Shown one piece after another: positions 31,486 to 44,040 of a DNA stretch of 64,000 nt (position 1 is its first letter; each line of letters starts with the position of its first letter). Origin of the DNA: Leuctra nigra (Eukaryota; Arthropoda; Insecta; Plecoptera; Leuctridae). The notes under the pieces were generated by a model. That model saw nothing but the letters and a program-made list of their open reading frames with translations. It had not been told where the DNA came from and did no database searches. Location: assembly GCA_934045905.1 (NCBI GenBank), contig OW203770.1:6138001-6202000 (forward strand), written 5' to 3'. A program made the translations under genes and the position numbers.

Positions 31486-32028
31486 TCAATCATTCATGTA
31501 TTCATCTAAAGAGTAATATGCTTTATTAACTAGAAATGTTTTGAGTAAATACTTAAATCTATTAATGTCAGTTACATTTTTTATGTTCTCAGGTAGTTTG
31601 TTGTAAAGTTTGCATTTTATATAACTCGAGTTTTTTTGTGTTTGTTTTGTTCTATGATTTGAAGTGTGAACGTGTGTTTTTGTTCTTGTGTCGTGTGAGT
31701 GTATGTCTTCGTTGAGTGCGTGTTGTTGAATGTTCTTTTTCGTAATGAGTATGCATTCGTATATGTATATGCTGTGTACTGTTAGGATTTTGTGTTTTAT
31801 AAATTGGGGTTTGCAGTGTGGCTTGATGAAGGAATCTTTTTTGCTTTTAAGGCCTAAAATTGTTCTTACTGCTCGCTTTTGGAGTGTAAATATTTTTCGT
31901 ATTTGGCTTGAGTTTCCCCATTGTTCGATTGCGTATCGGACGTGGGATTCAAAATTTGCATAGTAGGCAATTTTTGCTGTTTTTATTGAGCGAGCGAAGC
32001 GAGCGACTCCATTTGGCTCTTTTAGCAC
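31486..32028 (-). pseudogene. C-terminal domain of jockey-type reverse transcriptase
   Basis: About 165 residues beyond the first codons from the insert. Typical post-RT motifs: Y-A-N-F-E-S-H-V-R-Y-A-I-E-Q-W-G-N, F-T-L-Q-K-R-A-V-R-T-I-L, H-D-T-R, L-Y-N-K-L-P-E-N-I and a final K-A-Y-Y-S-L-D-E-Y. Similar endings occur at 37539-38294 and 52475-52628. Translation continues from the inserted element, so the first residues are not original. Confidence 0.8.
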
Positions 32029-34064
32029 GGACCTCTGTTTTTTTTTTTGTTTTTTTTTTGTTTTTGTTTTTGTATGCTAAAGGAAGCAATGGAAGTCGCA
32101 CCGTTTCACCGATCGACCTGAAATTTTGCACACATGTAAAGACAACCTTCTCTGTTTGCAGACCCAATTTTTTTTTGAAATCCATCCATTGGTTCATTGT
32201 TAAAATAAGTATCTCCTGATAGCCTAAAAAATGAAAATGGTCTTCGAGAAATGTGATCAAACTCATATTTAGCATGGTCAGTAAGACCAACAATGTCACT
32301 TATTTTACAAATTTTCAGCCGAATCTGTCAAGAAAGTATGCACTTATTGACATTTTTAATAGCTGTCAGAAATGAAACATTGAAAATGAATGTCTTTCCA
32401 ATGCAACTGAATCTGATTTGCTTTAGGTACAAGAGTGTTTTGATGGTATGTACAGTTTTTTAGTGAAAAGCAGATATTTTTATGTTTATTGAGTTGATCA
32501 AATTTGAATAATTCAATTTGGATCATAGTTTCCAACAAATCATTTCGAGTTTTTAAGGACCTTGATTGTCTTTTCGTCAATTCGTAGTTCTAATGGCCGT
32601 GCCTCCCGTGTTTCTACTTGGCTGATTTTGCATCCAGGAGGGATTAGAAACATAAGCTCACATTTCAATAATATCATTGAGTGGCGTTTGTTCTCTTCTA
32701 GCGTTCACACGTCATTCCAAATCTCTCCTGCATTTTGCTTCTTTTCGTTGATAATTTTGGCAATTTGGTGTACTTTGTGAAGGTATTAGTAAAATTGAAT
32801 CGCTTTTAAAGCATAGATATTAGGTATCTACAGTTTTTGTCCAGGGGATTGATTATTTCAAATTATTTTCTTCTTGGAAACGTTGGATTTATTCCGTTTC
32901 TGAGCTTCTGTCTAGCCTGACATTTCCTTGAAGGTTGCTATTTTTTTTTGAAAGTTTTGATTCATTCAGTTCAAAACATTACGTTGTCTTATTTTAATTG
33001 TGGAACGTTGGATTCATTCCGTTTCTAAACTAGGTAGTTACTATTTTACCTGATCCGTTTTTTGTGTGGAACTTTGATTCCTTTCGCTTATTAGTTGAAA
33101 GGTGATTACTTTATTTTCATATTTGCGAAGTTTTGTTCAAGATTCATTTCGTAACATTACGACATTGAATACATTACGTCTTTGAGCACACATTTCGTGC
33201 ATTTCAAACATTGATCACACAAATATTATTGTACTTTAATTAGGTAGGTACTCTACTTCTTACTTTTTCATTACCTATCTTATCCCTATTTAAACATGCC
33301 GAAAAATGGAAAGACTTCTGCTAGAATGAAAGCCATAAAGGCGAAAAAGCGTCTGCGTGAAATTGAAGATCAAGAAACTGACGAAGCTAAATCTAAAAGG
33401 TTGAAACAAAATGTCGTTAATAATAAAGCATCAAGGAGCAAAGAGACCCCCGACCAGACTGCTGCAAGGAGATACTCAAACAATCAACGCAATACCCGCT
33501 CTCGTGCAGCGGGTTTTGCCGATTGACCGACCAACTAAAAACTTCGCATGGTAATTGGTAGCAACATTTAAGGTATTTTTGCCAATTTTCAGTCTAATTT
33601 GTAGTTATTTTCAAAAGTTTTTGTAATTTTAGGGACATTTTGTGTGTTGGCTGTCAAATTCACGGCGACATCGAATCTTTAGTTCAAGGCAAGGTAGTTA
33701 GAGCAGAAAGTTTCAAACGAAATGAAACTAATAATGACCGTTTAACAGATTGATCTGATATTGTGTCCACAGTAATATCATATCATTTGAGTGGTCCCAG
33801 GTATATTGTTTGAAAGATATCCTGTGATTTTTGAAACTTAACAAGGAACCGTTCAATCAAAGATTTAATCGATCAACTTAAAACTTAGCAAGGTTATTGG
33901 GACCAATATTTTTGGAAATTTTGGAGATATTTATACAAGTCTGTGACGAAATTCAAGAATTATTGGCTTTTAATGACATTTTCGATAAACATAATTTCGG
34001 TTCGAGGTGTTGCGTGTATCCGTGCTCGCTCATCAACGCGTTACTCAGAGCGTTTTCCTAGTAT
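31986..34064. mobile_element. 2.1-kb element X, copy 1, inside the jockey-type element
   Basis: It runs from TTGAGCGAGCGAAGCGAGCG to GAGCGTTTTCCTAGTA and interrupts the RT. The same ends bound 37126-39697 and 60740-62026. The interior has T-rich tracts and repeated segments around GATCGACCTGAAATTTTGCA-like sequence. Copy 1 encloses a small frame at 33296-33526. Confidence 0.65.
33296..33526 (+). CDS. Small basic ORF in element X
   Basis: A frame of 76 residues, Lys/Arg-rich (A-R-M-K-A-I-K-A-K-K-R-L-R, R-S-K-E-T-P-D-Q-T-A-A-R-R). The charged R-L-x-x-x-E-T-x-x-x-x-A-R-R pattern resembles the N-terminal repeats of Helitron/PIF1-type helicase ORFs and related transposon proteins. It may be the remnant start of such an ORF. 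Function cannot be assigned. Confidence 0.35.
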   Translation: MPKNGKTSARMKAIKAKKRLREIEDQETDEAKSKRLKQNVVNNKASRSKETPDQTAARRYSNNQRNTRSRAAGFAD

Positions 34065-35745
34065 TAGTTGTTTGCCTTACAATTTTTAGGGCAAAGCATG
34101 CAGAGCTCAGTTTCTTTTTTAGAATTTCACAGTGGCGATTCCAGTTAAGCTTTCCATCAATGGTGATGCCGAGAAATTTTGTATTGTCTACTTTCTTTAT
34201 TAATGAATTATCAAGATTGTTTCGAATTGAATCAAAGCTTTGGGGGTCAATATTTTTATTGTTAAAGAGAATGAAATTAGTTTTGTTTGAGTTTAAGACT
34301 AGCTTGTTGTCTTGGAACCAGTTTGTGGCATCCTCCATAACCTTTTCTGCTTTTTTCTTAAGATCCTCTTTGCTATTTCCTTTTACTATGATGCTTGTAT
34401 CATCCGCAAAGAGTTCTGCATTTTCTAGTGTATTTGGCAAGTCATTAATAAATATTATAAAAAGGAGTGGACCCAGAATCGATCCTTGTGGTACTCCTGT
34501 GGTAGTTAGAAGTGGCTCTGAAAGATATTTTGATTCTTTATTGTGTACATCATTTGCGGTTATTTCAACATATTGGATTCTATTTGTAAGATAAGATTCA
34601 AGCAGTTTGTGAGCTATCCCTCTAATGCCGTACCTGTCTAACTTTCTTAGCAGTGTGTCATGGTGTATGCAATCGAAAGCCTTTGTCAGGTCACAAAATA
34701 TACCCATGACATGATCCTTTTCATCTATCCCTTTGATTACATTATCTAAGAAGTTACCTATTGTATTATTTGTGGACTTGCCCCTTCTAAATCCATTCTG
34801 TTTGTTCGTTAAATGGTTTTCTAGTTCTAGGAATAATGTGAGTCTATTGTGTAATATTTTTTCAAGAATTTTAGATACTGCTGGTAACAGGGATATTGGA
34901 CGATAGTTCCCTAATTTGTTCTTTTCCCCCTTTTTGAATATTGGTATTATTTTGGAGATTTTTAATTTGTCTGGAAAAATTCCGTGTTCAATGCTAGAGT
35001 TAAATATGTCATTTAATGGTTGACTAATGTGCACAATGCATTTCTTAATGAGAGATATCGGTATGCCATCTATACCGCTCGAGTGTTTATTTTTTAAGTT
35101 GTATGTTATATTTACAATTTCTTTTGGACAAGTTGCATGGATAAAGATTGATTTGCTCGAGGTGTTTTCTAATACCGGCATATGTTTCAAAAATGCGTTA
35201 TTGTTTGCAAGAGGATTGTCCGTTAGTTTTTTGGCAGCAGTAGCATATTCTTTATTGAAAGCATTCGATATTTGTGTGTGGTCCGTTATTATTACGTCTC
35301 TATCATCCAAAATTTTAATGTTTTCTGTTGGACGCATCTTAGTATTATTTTTATTTGTTTGAGTATTAATCGTATTCCAGATAAATTTTGATCGTGATTT
35401 TAAGTCGCATCTTTTGATTTTGTTGAGTATGTCTAGATTTTTTGCTGCTTTTAGGACCTTCTTGTATGTTTTTTTGTATGATTTATAATATGATTTTGTG
35501 AATTCACTCTGGAAATGTTTGTTCAGCTGAAATAGAAATTTTAAGTTAAGCCTTGATACTTTTATTCCATTTGTTATCCATTTAGATATTATTTGTCTTT
35601 GTTTGATTTTTACAATTTTTAACGGGAAATGAAAGTCGAATTTTTGTAGGAATATTTTTTCAAATGCACCGTATTTTTCATCAATTGATACGAGACGACA
35701 AGGGAATTTAGAATAACCCTTCAGGAGGGTCAACTGTCTTAACAT
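34045..35745 (-). pseudogene. Jockey/CR1-type reverse transcriptase, central part
   Basis: A frame of 566 residues. RT blocks: I-I-P-I-F-K-K-G-E-K-N-K-L-G-N-Y-R-P-I-S, F-C-D-L-T-K-A-F-D-C-I, G-V-P-Q-G-S-I-L-G-P-L-L-F and F-A-D-D-T, then F-L-G-I-T-I-D. The first ~17 residues derive from the flanking MITE, and the last few from element X (about 34064 and below). The reverse transcriptase core itself shows no internal stop. The element cannot be autonomous because the endonuclease is missing and the C-terminus is displaced. Confidence 0.85.
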
Positions 35746-37462
35746 GTAAATGTATGATTAATGGCAATAAATCAATCAATCAATCGATGATTAGGTCTGC
35801 AAAACTAAAATTAAATTGATGGACCAATAGAGCCGAGTACCTACCTATTTGAAGTATCAACTATTGGAAAACAGGAAGTAAGTTTTAACGTAAAAAAGCA
35901 GAAATGTTGAGTTTCATCTAGTGGAGCGGTCGCTCCACCCAGCCAAGTCGTACTGTACACTCACACTCACTCAACATACCGTAAAAGCCTAATAAACTGA
36001 GGAGCAGACCAAACCCTTTTACTGTCAGCAACAACATGGCATTTTCGGCCTACTGGATCTTAAAATTGGAAAATCTCACATTGATGCAAAATATCTTAAT
36101 TTCGAGCTATGGCCCACCCCACCCCATATACCAAATTTGGGAACAACAGGTTATGCCATTTGGGAGCCAGAGGGCCGTGAAAACAGTGAAATTACATCAC
36201 TTTCATCTTCTTTAGATGATGATGATGATATCAGGAAACGTCGCTATCACCGCCACAGCCTAAACGGCAAAACCGATCGATCTGAAATTTTTACCACATA
36301 TGCACTTTTGGCGTCTGAGGTGCCTTTTTATAAAACCAACCGGAAGCCGCCATTTTGAAACCGGAAGTGCCGTCATATTTCATAAACGGCTGAACCGATC
36401 GGGACGAAATTAGCGCCAAACGATTCGGACGGTCATCTATAGTTTAGTTTAAGTTCAAGTTTATTTTCCATAACATGGTATACATACATATATGTTTACT
36501 CAAGTCTTGACCCATAAGTACAATGAAAAATTGACTTTTTTAGGGTATTTGGAAGTTATATCAAAATATCAATAGTCGAAATAGACATATACTATTACCG
36601 AAACCGGAAATGATGTCATAAAGTTGCCAAATCTGACTAAAATCATCTCTCATAACAATATCTACATTTTCAGAAGGCTTATTATGTTTCATAACATTTA
36701 AAGATACAAATTTTAGGTGGCAGTGATGTCATCCGCCATTTTTAAAACCGGAAGTGATGTCATAACTCGAGAACGGCTGGACCGATTGGAAAGAAACTTT
36801 CGCTATACTCCATGGCATATTATTTATAGCGTACATATAGTAACAAGCACAACTTTTCTTAGCAACCAAATCTCAAGGGCTTATTTTATAAAGGAATTAT
36901 ATTCTTTGGTGCCACAATAGGTAGATGTTATAAGTTATAGCAATAAACTGAAAAAAGGAGTGATATCCCCATAAAAAACACTCCGTATAAAAATACCAGC
37001 CAAGTCTCTTCAACTAAAAAAAATATAAGAAATGTAAAAATTCAGCACTGAAAAGTAGTGATATCAAAAAATTGGCCAAGTCAAAACTTTTCAAAAAATA
37101 CTTGGTGCATCGTTTTTTCAGTGCACTAGGAAAACGCTCTGTGTAACGCGTTGATGAGCGAGCACGGATACACGCAACACCTCGAACCGAAATTATGTCT
37201 ATCGAATGTCATTAAAAGCCAACAATTCTTTAGTTTCGTCACAGACTTGTATAAAAATCTCCAAAATCTCCAAAAATATTGGTGCCAATCCTTGCTAAGT
37301 TTTAAGTTGATCGATTAAACCTTTATGATTGAACGGTTCCTTGTTAATTTTCAAAAATCACAGGATCTCGTTCAAAAAATATACCTGGGACCACCCATAT
37401 GATATGATATGTAGTGTGTGTACACAATATCAGATCAATCTGTTGAACGGTCATTATTAGTT

Positions 37463-39148
37463 TGGACAATGGCTGAAGACTAATAACCTACTCATAAACG
37501 AAACAAAAACAAAACACTTAGTATTCCAATCCTCAAAAATGGAACCTGAACAAATCAAATTTAGAATGGGACAGAACGAAACCGAAATCACTCAGGAATA
37601 CCACACAACTTTCTTGGGAATCACAGTAGACAGTCACCTAAAATGGAATGAACACATTGACACCCTATGCAACAAAATTAGCTCTAATCTGTATGTCTTA
37701 AGGAAACTCAAATTATACAATGATAAAGAACTCTTGACAATTGTTTATCATAGCCTAATTGAATCCCATTTAGGATACGCGATTCAAGTATGGGGAAACT
37801 CATCCAGGAAAAATATACAGCGTGTGTTTACCCTTCAAAAAAAGGCAATTAGAATAATTATGAATATTAACAAACTACAGTCATGTAAAACACATGCATT
37901 TCCACAACCCTGTGAGGAGTCATGTAAGACGACCGACTTTACACTACCCTCATGCAAAGAACATTTCAAAAATCTGAATATCCTGACCCTCCCAAGCCTA
38001 TACATATATAAAACTATAGTCTATGCAAAAATAACAGCAAATATCACCCAAGAAAATAGCGCCATTCATGACCATAATACGCGTAGAAAAAACGATTCTC
38101 ATAACGTACAACACAACCTGCACCTTTTCAAAAAAGGACCTAGCTATGCTGGAAGTCAACTCTTTAATCACCTCCCAAACTCCGTAAAATCCCATCTAGG
38201 CACTAGCAGTACATTGTTTAAACATCACCTAAAACAACTCTTAAACTCTAAAGCATATTACTCTGTGCAAGAATACCTAGAGGAGTCAATGTAAAGTAGA
38301 AGTCAATGTAGGAGTCAATGTCAATGTAACTATCACGACACAATCAAAATGTATATACATACAACGAACTGACTATATTTAAGATATTTAAGACTGAATA
38401 ATCAGCACTAAGTTTAAGTTTAATATAGGTACCAACACGTGATGCTATTTTTATTATTAATATAATATGTACTACCTACATAACCATCTCATTATCCAAT
38501 TTGTGTAGGCACATATCCTATGTAGTATGTATCTTTTTAGCATACTCTATTTAGTATGACACTGTCACTTCTTATTACTAATTATTTTGTTACCTATAAC
38601 TTACCATAATAATTAGTCAAACCATAATAAAAAAGGTAATGATAATGATACTTTTAACTTATGTAGTAGTTATGTAGTATGTATCTTTATAGCATACTTT
38701 ATTTAGTATGACACTGTCACTCTTTATTACTCATTATCTTGTTACCTGGCTATAATTACCATAATAATTAGTCAAACCATAATAAAATAATGATAATGAT
38801 ACTTTTAACTACTTAACCTACCTATTATAAAATTATCAAGTAGGTAGGTAAAAATAATTACTTATAATGATATTGATACCTAATGTTAATGTTAAAATTG
38901 ATAATCTATTCTAAAATTAACAAGTAATAATAATTAATTAATTACTTACTAAACTGATATTGATAATGATAATGTTAAAATTACTTATATGTTTAATGTT
39001 AAAATTACTATTTCAGCAGGCAGGGTGGAAGAACGCAAATCCTTGCGAACCTCGCCTTTTTCTGTGTATTAAATCTTATGCCTGTACAGTGTATCTGATA
39101 TAATGCAAAAATAAAGAAAATTCTATTCTATTCTATTCTATTCTATCG
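37463..39148 (+). mobile_element. 5'-truncated jockey-type retrotransposon with TTCTA tail
   Basis: The segment holds the C-terminal RT coding region, a long AT-rich 3' UTR and a (TTCTA)n tail ending near 39146. The interrupted element X sequence (ATTATTAGTTT... / ...GTTTAAAACTTTCTGC) resumes on both sides. Confidence 0.75.
37539..38294 (+). pseudogene. C-terminal part of jockey-type reverse transcriptase
   Basis: A frame of 251 residues beginning after the catalytic core. F-L-G-I-T-V-D-S-H-L-K-W is RT block 7/thumb, followed by G-Y-A-I-Q-V-W-G-N-S, F-T-L-Q-K-K-A-I-R-I-I, H-D-H-N-T-R-R and L-F-N-H-L-P-N-S-V. The catalytic F-A-D-D block is absent through 5' truncation. The frame is open to its natural stop, so the insertion is fairly young. 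Confidence 0.85.
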
Positions 39149-40211
39149 TTTAAAACTTTCTGCTCTAACTACCTTGCCCTGAACTGTAGATTCGAAGTCG
39201 CCGTGAATTTGACAGCCAACACGCAAAATGCCCCTTAAATGACAAAAACTTTTGAAAATAACGACAGATTAGAGTGAAAATTGGCAAAAATACCTTAAAT
39301 GTTGGTACCAACATGCGAAGTTTTTAGTTGGTCGGTCAATCGGTTCCAGTTTAAATTTCAAAAATCACAGGAAAAATGGTTTCAAATTTGAACCAATTGG
39401 AGGATTTGGCTGAATTTTTTTTTGATTGGGTACAATGTTGGTTGCAATGACTTTGCTAAATTTCAAATTGATCGAATCAACCAATCAAAAGATAATTTTT
39501 CTAAAATTTGAACCAATCACAGGATTCCGTTCAAAAACGATCCCAGAGACCGCATAGATTACGTTAGTATGTGTGCAAAATTTCAGATCGATTGGTTGTG
39601 CGGTTTGATCTCGGCAGTGCCGACAAAAAAAAAAAAAAAAACACACAGAGAAAGTGCCATAAGAGTACCGTGGTGACGCTCGTTACGCTCGCTCAATTAG
39701 ATATATTATATGTAGGTATAGATGAGTTTATTTGATTTACGGCCTACTTCTATACTATTTATATGCTCGATGCGCCAAGTATTTTTTGAAAAGTTTTGAC
39801 TTGGCCAATTTTTTGATATCACTACTTTTCAGTGCTGAATTTTTACATTTCTTATATTTTTTTTAGTTGAGACTTGGCTGGTATTTTTACACGGAGTGTT
39901 TTTTATGGGGATGAAGATTTCATGAAGAATTTCATACTGCTCTTCATAGTATGTAGGTAAGTAATCAGATAAGTTGGTTTTAAGTACATATATTGCAACT
40001 TACAAAAAGGTTGTCACATTAGATGTAGTACCTTTTATTTAGATCGAATAACTTTCTTTTATTCTGCCTCATTCAATCTTCATTTCTCTCTCAGCAAACA
40101 ACAGTTTGAATACACACTTCAAACTTTTAGAGAAACCACCTTGCCGGCAAATTGGGAAACTCAACTGCCTATGCAAGTTCAATACGTGGGGTATGTGGAC
40201 TTCATACCGCA

Positions 40212-42197
40212 CCCTGGTTAAAATTCTAGAGAATTCTAGAGTGTTCTAGAGTGCTGGTAAACAAGATTTGTCTAGAATTGACAAGAATATTATGTTGTCT
40301 AGAACACTCTAGAGACTCGGCTCATTATAATATCTGAACACTTCAGAAATGATTAGAAAAATAAGAAATGACTAGAATACTCTAGAACACTCTAGTGAAG
40401 TGAACTCTAGAAATGACAAGTATTATTAGAAATTACAAGAATTGAAGAAATAATAGATTCAACTAGAAATGTCTAGTAAATGTAGACTCTAGAAATGACT
40501 AGTATTATTAGAAATTACAAGAATTGAAGAAATAATAGATTCAACTAGAAATGTCTAGTAAATGTAGACTCTAGAAATGACTAGTATTATTAAAAATGAT
40601 AAGAATTGAAGAAATATAATAGATTCAACTAGAAATGTCTAGTAAATGTAGACTCTAGAAATGACTAGTATTATTAGAAATTACTTGTATTATTAGAAAT
40701 CATAAGAATTGAAAAATGGTTAGATTTAACTAGAAATGTCTTGAAATTGTAGACTCTAGATTTGACTAGAATTCGACACTAAAAGTACCTAGAGAGTGCG
40801 CTAGTAAATATAAGATGGACGCTCCCGCGACTACAATCCCAGCGCGTGCGTACTTTTACATACAAGTCACTTAGATGTCAATCGTAACGAGTTCAGTAAA
40901 AAGTTATAAATACATCGCGAGATAACAGAAATTGATGCTTACCTCAGTGTCAACAATCAAATACAATTGGCATATTTCATTACAGCACACATTCATTCAA
41001 ATTCTTGTGAAAACGAGTTGTCTATTCACCAAAAGCAGCATTTTGACAGATTGCAGTTGTTTGAACGATGCGTCAAGAAAAATGTGTGTTCAGAAGGCCG
41101 TGAGAAAAACAATTTGCATCTGTCAAATGGTGATTTTCGGTGAATAGACAACTCGTTTTCACAAGAATGTGAATGAATGTGTGCTGTAATGAAATATGCC
41201 GATTGTATTTGATTGTTGACACTAAGGTATTCATCAATTTCTGTTATTTCGCGATGTAATTATAACTTTTACTGAACTCGTTACGATTGACATCTAAGTG
41301 ACTTGCCTGAACGCGCCCTGTGCGCATGTGCACAAGTACTCGTGGTATAGATGCCAACTTTTTCCGCTAGGTGGCGTTTTGCAACTTTTAGTGTCGAATT
41401 ATTAGAAATTACAAGAATTAATAGTTTCTCAAGTTGTTAACAGAGAACGCCACCATCGCGAATTCATCACATATTATTTAATATCTTTAATATCTCGTAT
41501 CTGTTCGTCTTAAAGAAGTTATATTATTTCCAAAATCTGGCAAATATTTATAAGTTAATGTAATAACATAAGACATATATTTCTACATGATAGGAAAATT
41601 TGTAAAACCCTTTTTGCAGTTGTAAGTTGTTTGCTGTACTGGGTGAGCCATATTTGTTGAATGCTAGCTTTGTCCTCAACAATGTCATTCAACAAAATGC
41701 ATTCAACAAAATATGTCTTCTCCCATTTCAGCGAACAACGTCCAACACCTACTTACAAATCCATGGTCCAACATAATATGAGGTACTTCCTTTAAAAAAA
41801 ATCCAGTACAAAAAATTCTCGATCATGATGATCTAGATTACTTACCTAATCATTTCTAATAATTTCTTACCCGAGAGTTCTAGACAACCTAGTCATTTCT
41901 GATTATTTCTGACCTGAGAATTCTAGACAAATCTAGTTATTTCTAATTATTTCTCACCTGGATTCTAGACAACCTAGTCATTTCTAATCATTTCTCATCT
42001 GAGAGTTCTAGACAACCTAATAATTTCTACTAGTCAATTCTTGTATTTCTAGACAACCTAGTCATTTCTAGTCAATTCTTGTATTTCTAGTCAAGTGCCA
42101 TAACCGAGTCAATTCTAGTCAATTCTGATTATCTTATTTCTAGACAAATCTAGAGTAAGAGTTGACTAGAAAAATATGTCTAGAATTTTAAACAGGG
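40212..42197. mobile_element. 2-kb TIR element saturated with TCTAGA motifs
   Basis: The inverted ends are CCCTGGTTAAAATTCTAGA (40212) and TCTAGAATTTTAAACAGGG (to 42197). Both subterminal regions carry dozens of CTAGA/TCTAG motifs. At 40404-40760 these form about four copies of an ~82-bp tandem unit. The centre (about 40867-41305) is a second long palindrome containing GTGTCAACAATCAAATACAA and GAAAACGAGTTGTCTATTCA. No transposase is seen. Confidence 0.78.
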
Positions 42198-42540
42198 CAA
42201 ATAGTTTCACCTGCTATTATTATGAGTACATATTGCTTCTCACTTCATTAATGTAATATGTGTGTTTCATAATTATGTACAATGTCACTAATTAGGAAAA
42301 AAATATAATTTACGTCAAGATCAAGAATTCAATAATGAAATGGAGATGAAGTGAAGAGAAATGCATGCACGCTAGATCAATGATTCAATGTTCATAATTA
42401 ATACCAACTACTAACATTCTACATAAAAGCAAACTAATTTCGAAAGCGGAAAGTGTTGAGGGTTCATATTGCAAAATAACTTTGGTGCATTTCTGTGAAA
42501 TTTGAACACTCTTTACGCCTATTGTTTTTTTTTTGGTCTT

Positions 42541-42793
42541 GTCTGGGGCTTAACGTTGCACTGTTCTGCAGCGAGGCTAATGGCGACGGATGGATGATTA
42601 TGATGATGATTGGGAGATGATGGTGAAGAGTAGGTAAGGATGGAAGGTGGGATGGAGGCGGTCGTGGCCTATTAGTAGGGTACCTTCCCAGCATTTGCCT
42701 GAAGACTGAGGGAAAACCACGAAAAAACCCCAGTCAGGGAATCCGCGGGAATCGAACCCGGGCCTCCGGAATACAAGCTGAGAGCGTTAACCG
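42541..42793 (-). mobile_element. tRNA-derived SINE, best copy
   Basis: On the minus strand: tRNA-like GTTAACGCTCTCAGCTTG, B box GGGTTCGATTCCC, then a body with GGGGTTTTTTCGTGGTTTTC and AAATGCTGGGAAGGTACCCT, ending in GTCCCAGAC-type sequence. A T-run/A-run borders the 3' end. It is 83-90% alike by eye to 58250-58560. Confidence 0.75.
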
Positions 42794-42815
42794 CCTATTG
42801 TTATCTTGACATTAA

Positions 42816-43557
42816 GAGGCAAACGGAAGCGAACGGGAATCGCACGGTTCGTCAGAGCGGTTTTTAAAATTGCGTCTTCCCACTTACTAATTTTAAAAAA
42901 TCAGATAGTAACGACCCATAACAGCCTAATATACTAAATAATGCCACACACTGGAGTTCAATATGACCTCTGGTGCAACCTCAAAGTGTTAAATACGATA
43001 TTTTTAATAAAATAATCGAAAATAATCGTATTTAACACTTTGAGGTCGTACCAGAGCCCAGAGGTCATAATGAACTCCAGTGTGTGGCATTATTTAGTCT
43101 ATTAGGCTATTATGGGTCGTTACTCGTTACTATCTGATTTTTTAAAATTATTAAGTGGGAATTTTAATTTACAATAGAATTCCTATAGATATAAGAGAAA
43201 GCGAAACACCCAAGATGTTTAGAAGAGAGTGCTGTAGAATAATAAAAAATAAACTGTTAACTCCACTACCACATGAAAATGTAGGATTCTGGTTATGATA
43301 GGTAGATTGCGGAAGTGATAATTTTAAATGTACCTAATAATTTGTATTGTAATGTGTTAATGTACCTACTGTATTAGCACTGTACCTATTACCTACTGTG
43401 TTAAATGTATTACCTATTTTGTTATTGAAATGATGATGTATTAGAACAAATAGCAAAATATGCTAAATAAAGAATTTACTACTACTACTACTACTAGACA
43501 CAATTTCAAAAAACGCTCTGACGAACCGTGCGATTCCCGTTCGCTTCCGTTTGCCTC
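42816..43557. mobile_element. TTAA-flanked element with perfect 44-bp TIRs
   Basis: TTAA lies at 42812-42815 and 43558-43561. The TIRs begin GAGGCAAACGGAAGCGAACG and are identical for 44 bp. Nested inside (about 42880-43160) is a foldback with arms GTGTGGCATTATTTAG and TTAACACTTTGAGG, a relic of which also occurs near 1985-2040. A (CTA)n run ends near 43495. Confidence 0.82.
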
Positions 43558-44040
43558 TTAAAAAATTGATAATAAAATACAGTGGAACCTCTTATGTAAG
43601 TTTCTCCTTAATACGTTTTTCACCCTAATACGTTTTTTTCAAAAGGTCCTGGCATTCCCCCACAAGAACACATGTCAAATTGTCTCTTTAGTATGTTTCT
43701 CGCTAGTGCGTTTTTCACGTTAGTACGTTAAAAATTCTTATCCCTTGAAGCAAATTACTAAGAATAGTAGGTTTTTGATCCCAATTTCAACCCATGTTCA
43801 TACATAATTAAGGTCAGAAAACACACCTCAGTTTTTGGAAGTCTGTTTTTGAAAAACACTTTATATGTAAAAATAAACCATGGGGATATGGGAAAAAAAC
43901 AATTATTTGTCAGGACCAGACTATACTTCTATCTGTTTTACACTTGAGTTGAGTGACAGGTCCTTTGAGTACTTGACATGGGTTGGCCTCAGCTGTTATC
44001 TTAAGGGGGAAACATGTATAGTGTGTCTTTTAAAATTTAT

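Larger units (their letters stand above)
31241..35684 (-). mobile_element. 5'-truncated jockey/CR1-type non-LTR element, interrupted
   Basis: The two coding pieces (34045-35745 and 31486-32028, minus strand) belong to one element split by the 31986-34064 insertion. The 3' end on the minus strand has AATAAA near 31252 and a short TTAC repeat before the MITE half. The N-terminal endonuclease is absent, so the copy is 5' truncated. Confidence 0.8.
37126..39697. mobile_element. Element X, copy 2, inside composite copy 3
   Basis: It begins CTAGGAAAACGCTCTGTGTA and ends CTCGTTACGCTCGCTCAAT, inverted relative to copy 1. It carries the jockey fragment 37463-39148. Confidence 0.62.
35916..39910 (-). 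mobile_element. CRE/ETS-rich composite element, copy 3, with nested insertion
   Basis: The tail hairpin ATCTAGTGGAGCGGTCGCTC is at 35916, the body blocks have AAACCGGAAGTG and CGCCATTTT, and the foldback head is split. The left arm is 36967-37112 and the right arm about 39768-39910. The gap holds element X copy 2. Confidence 0.72.
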
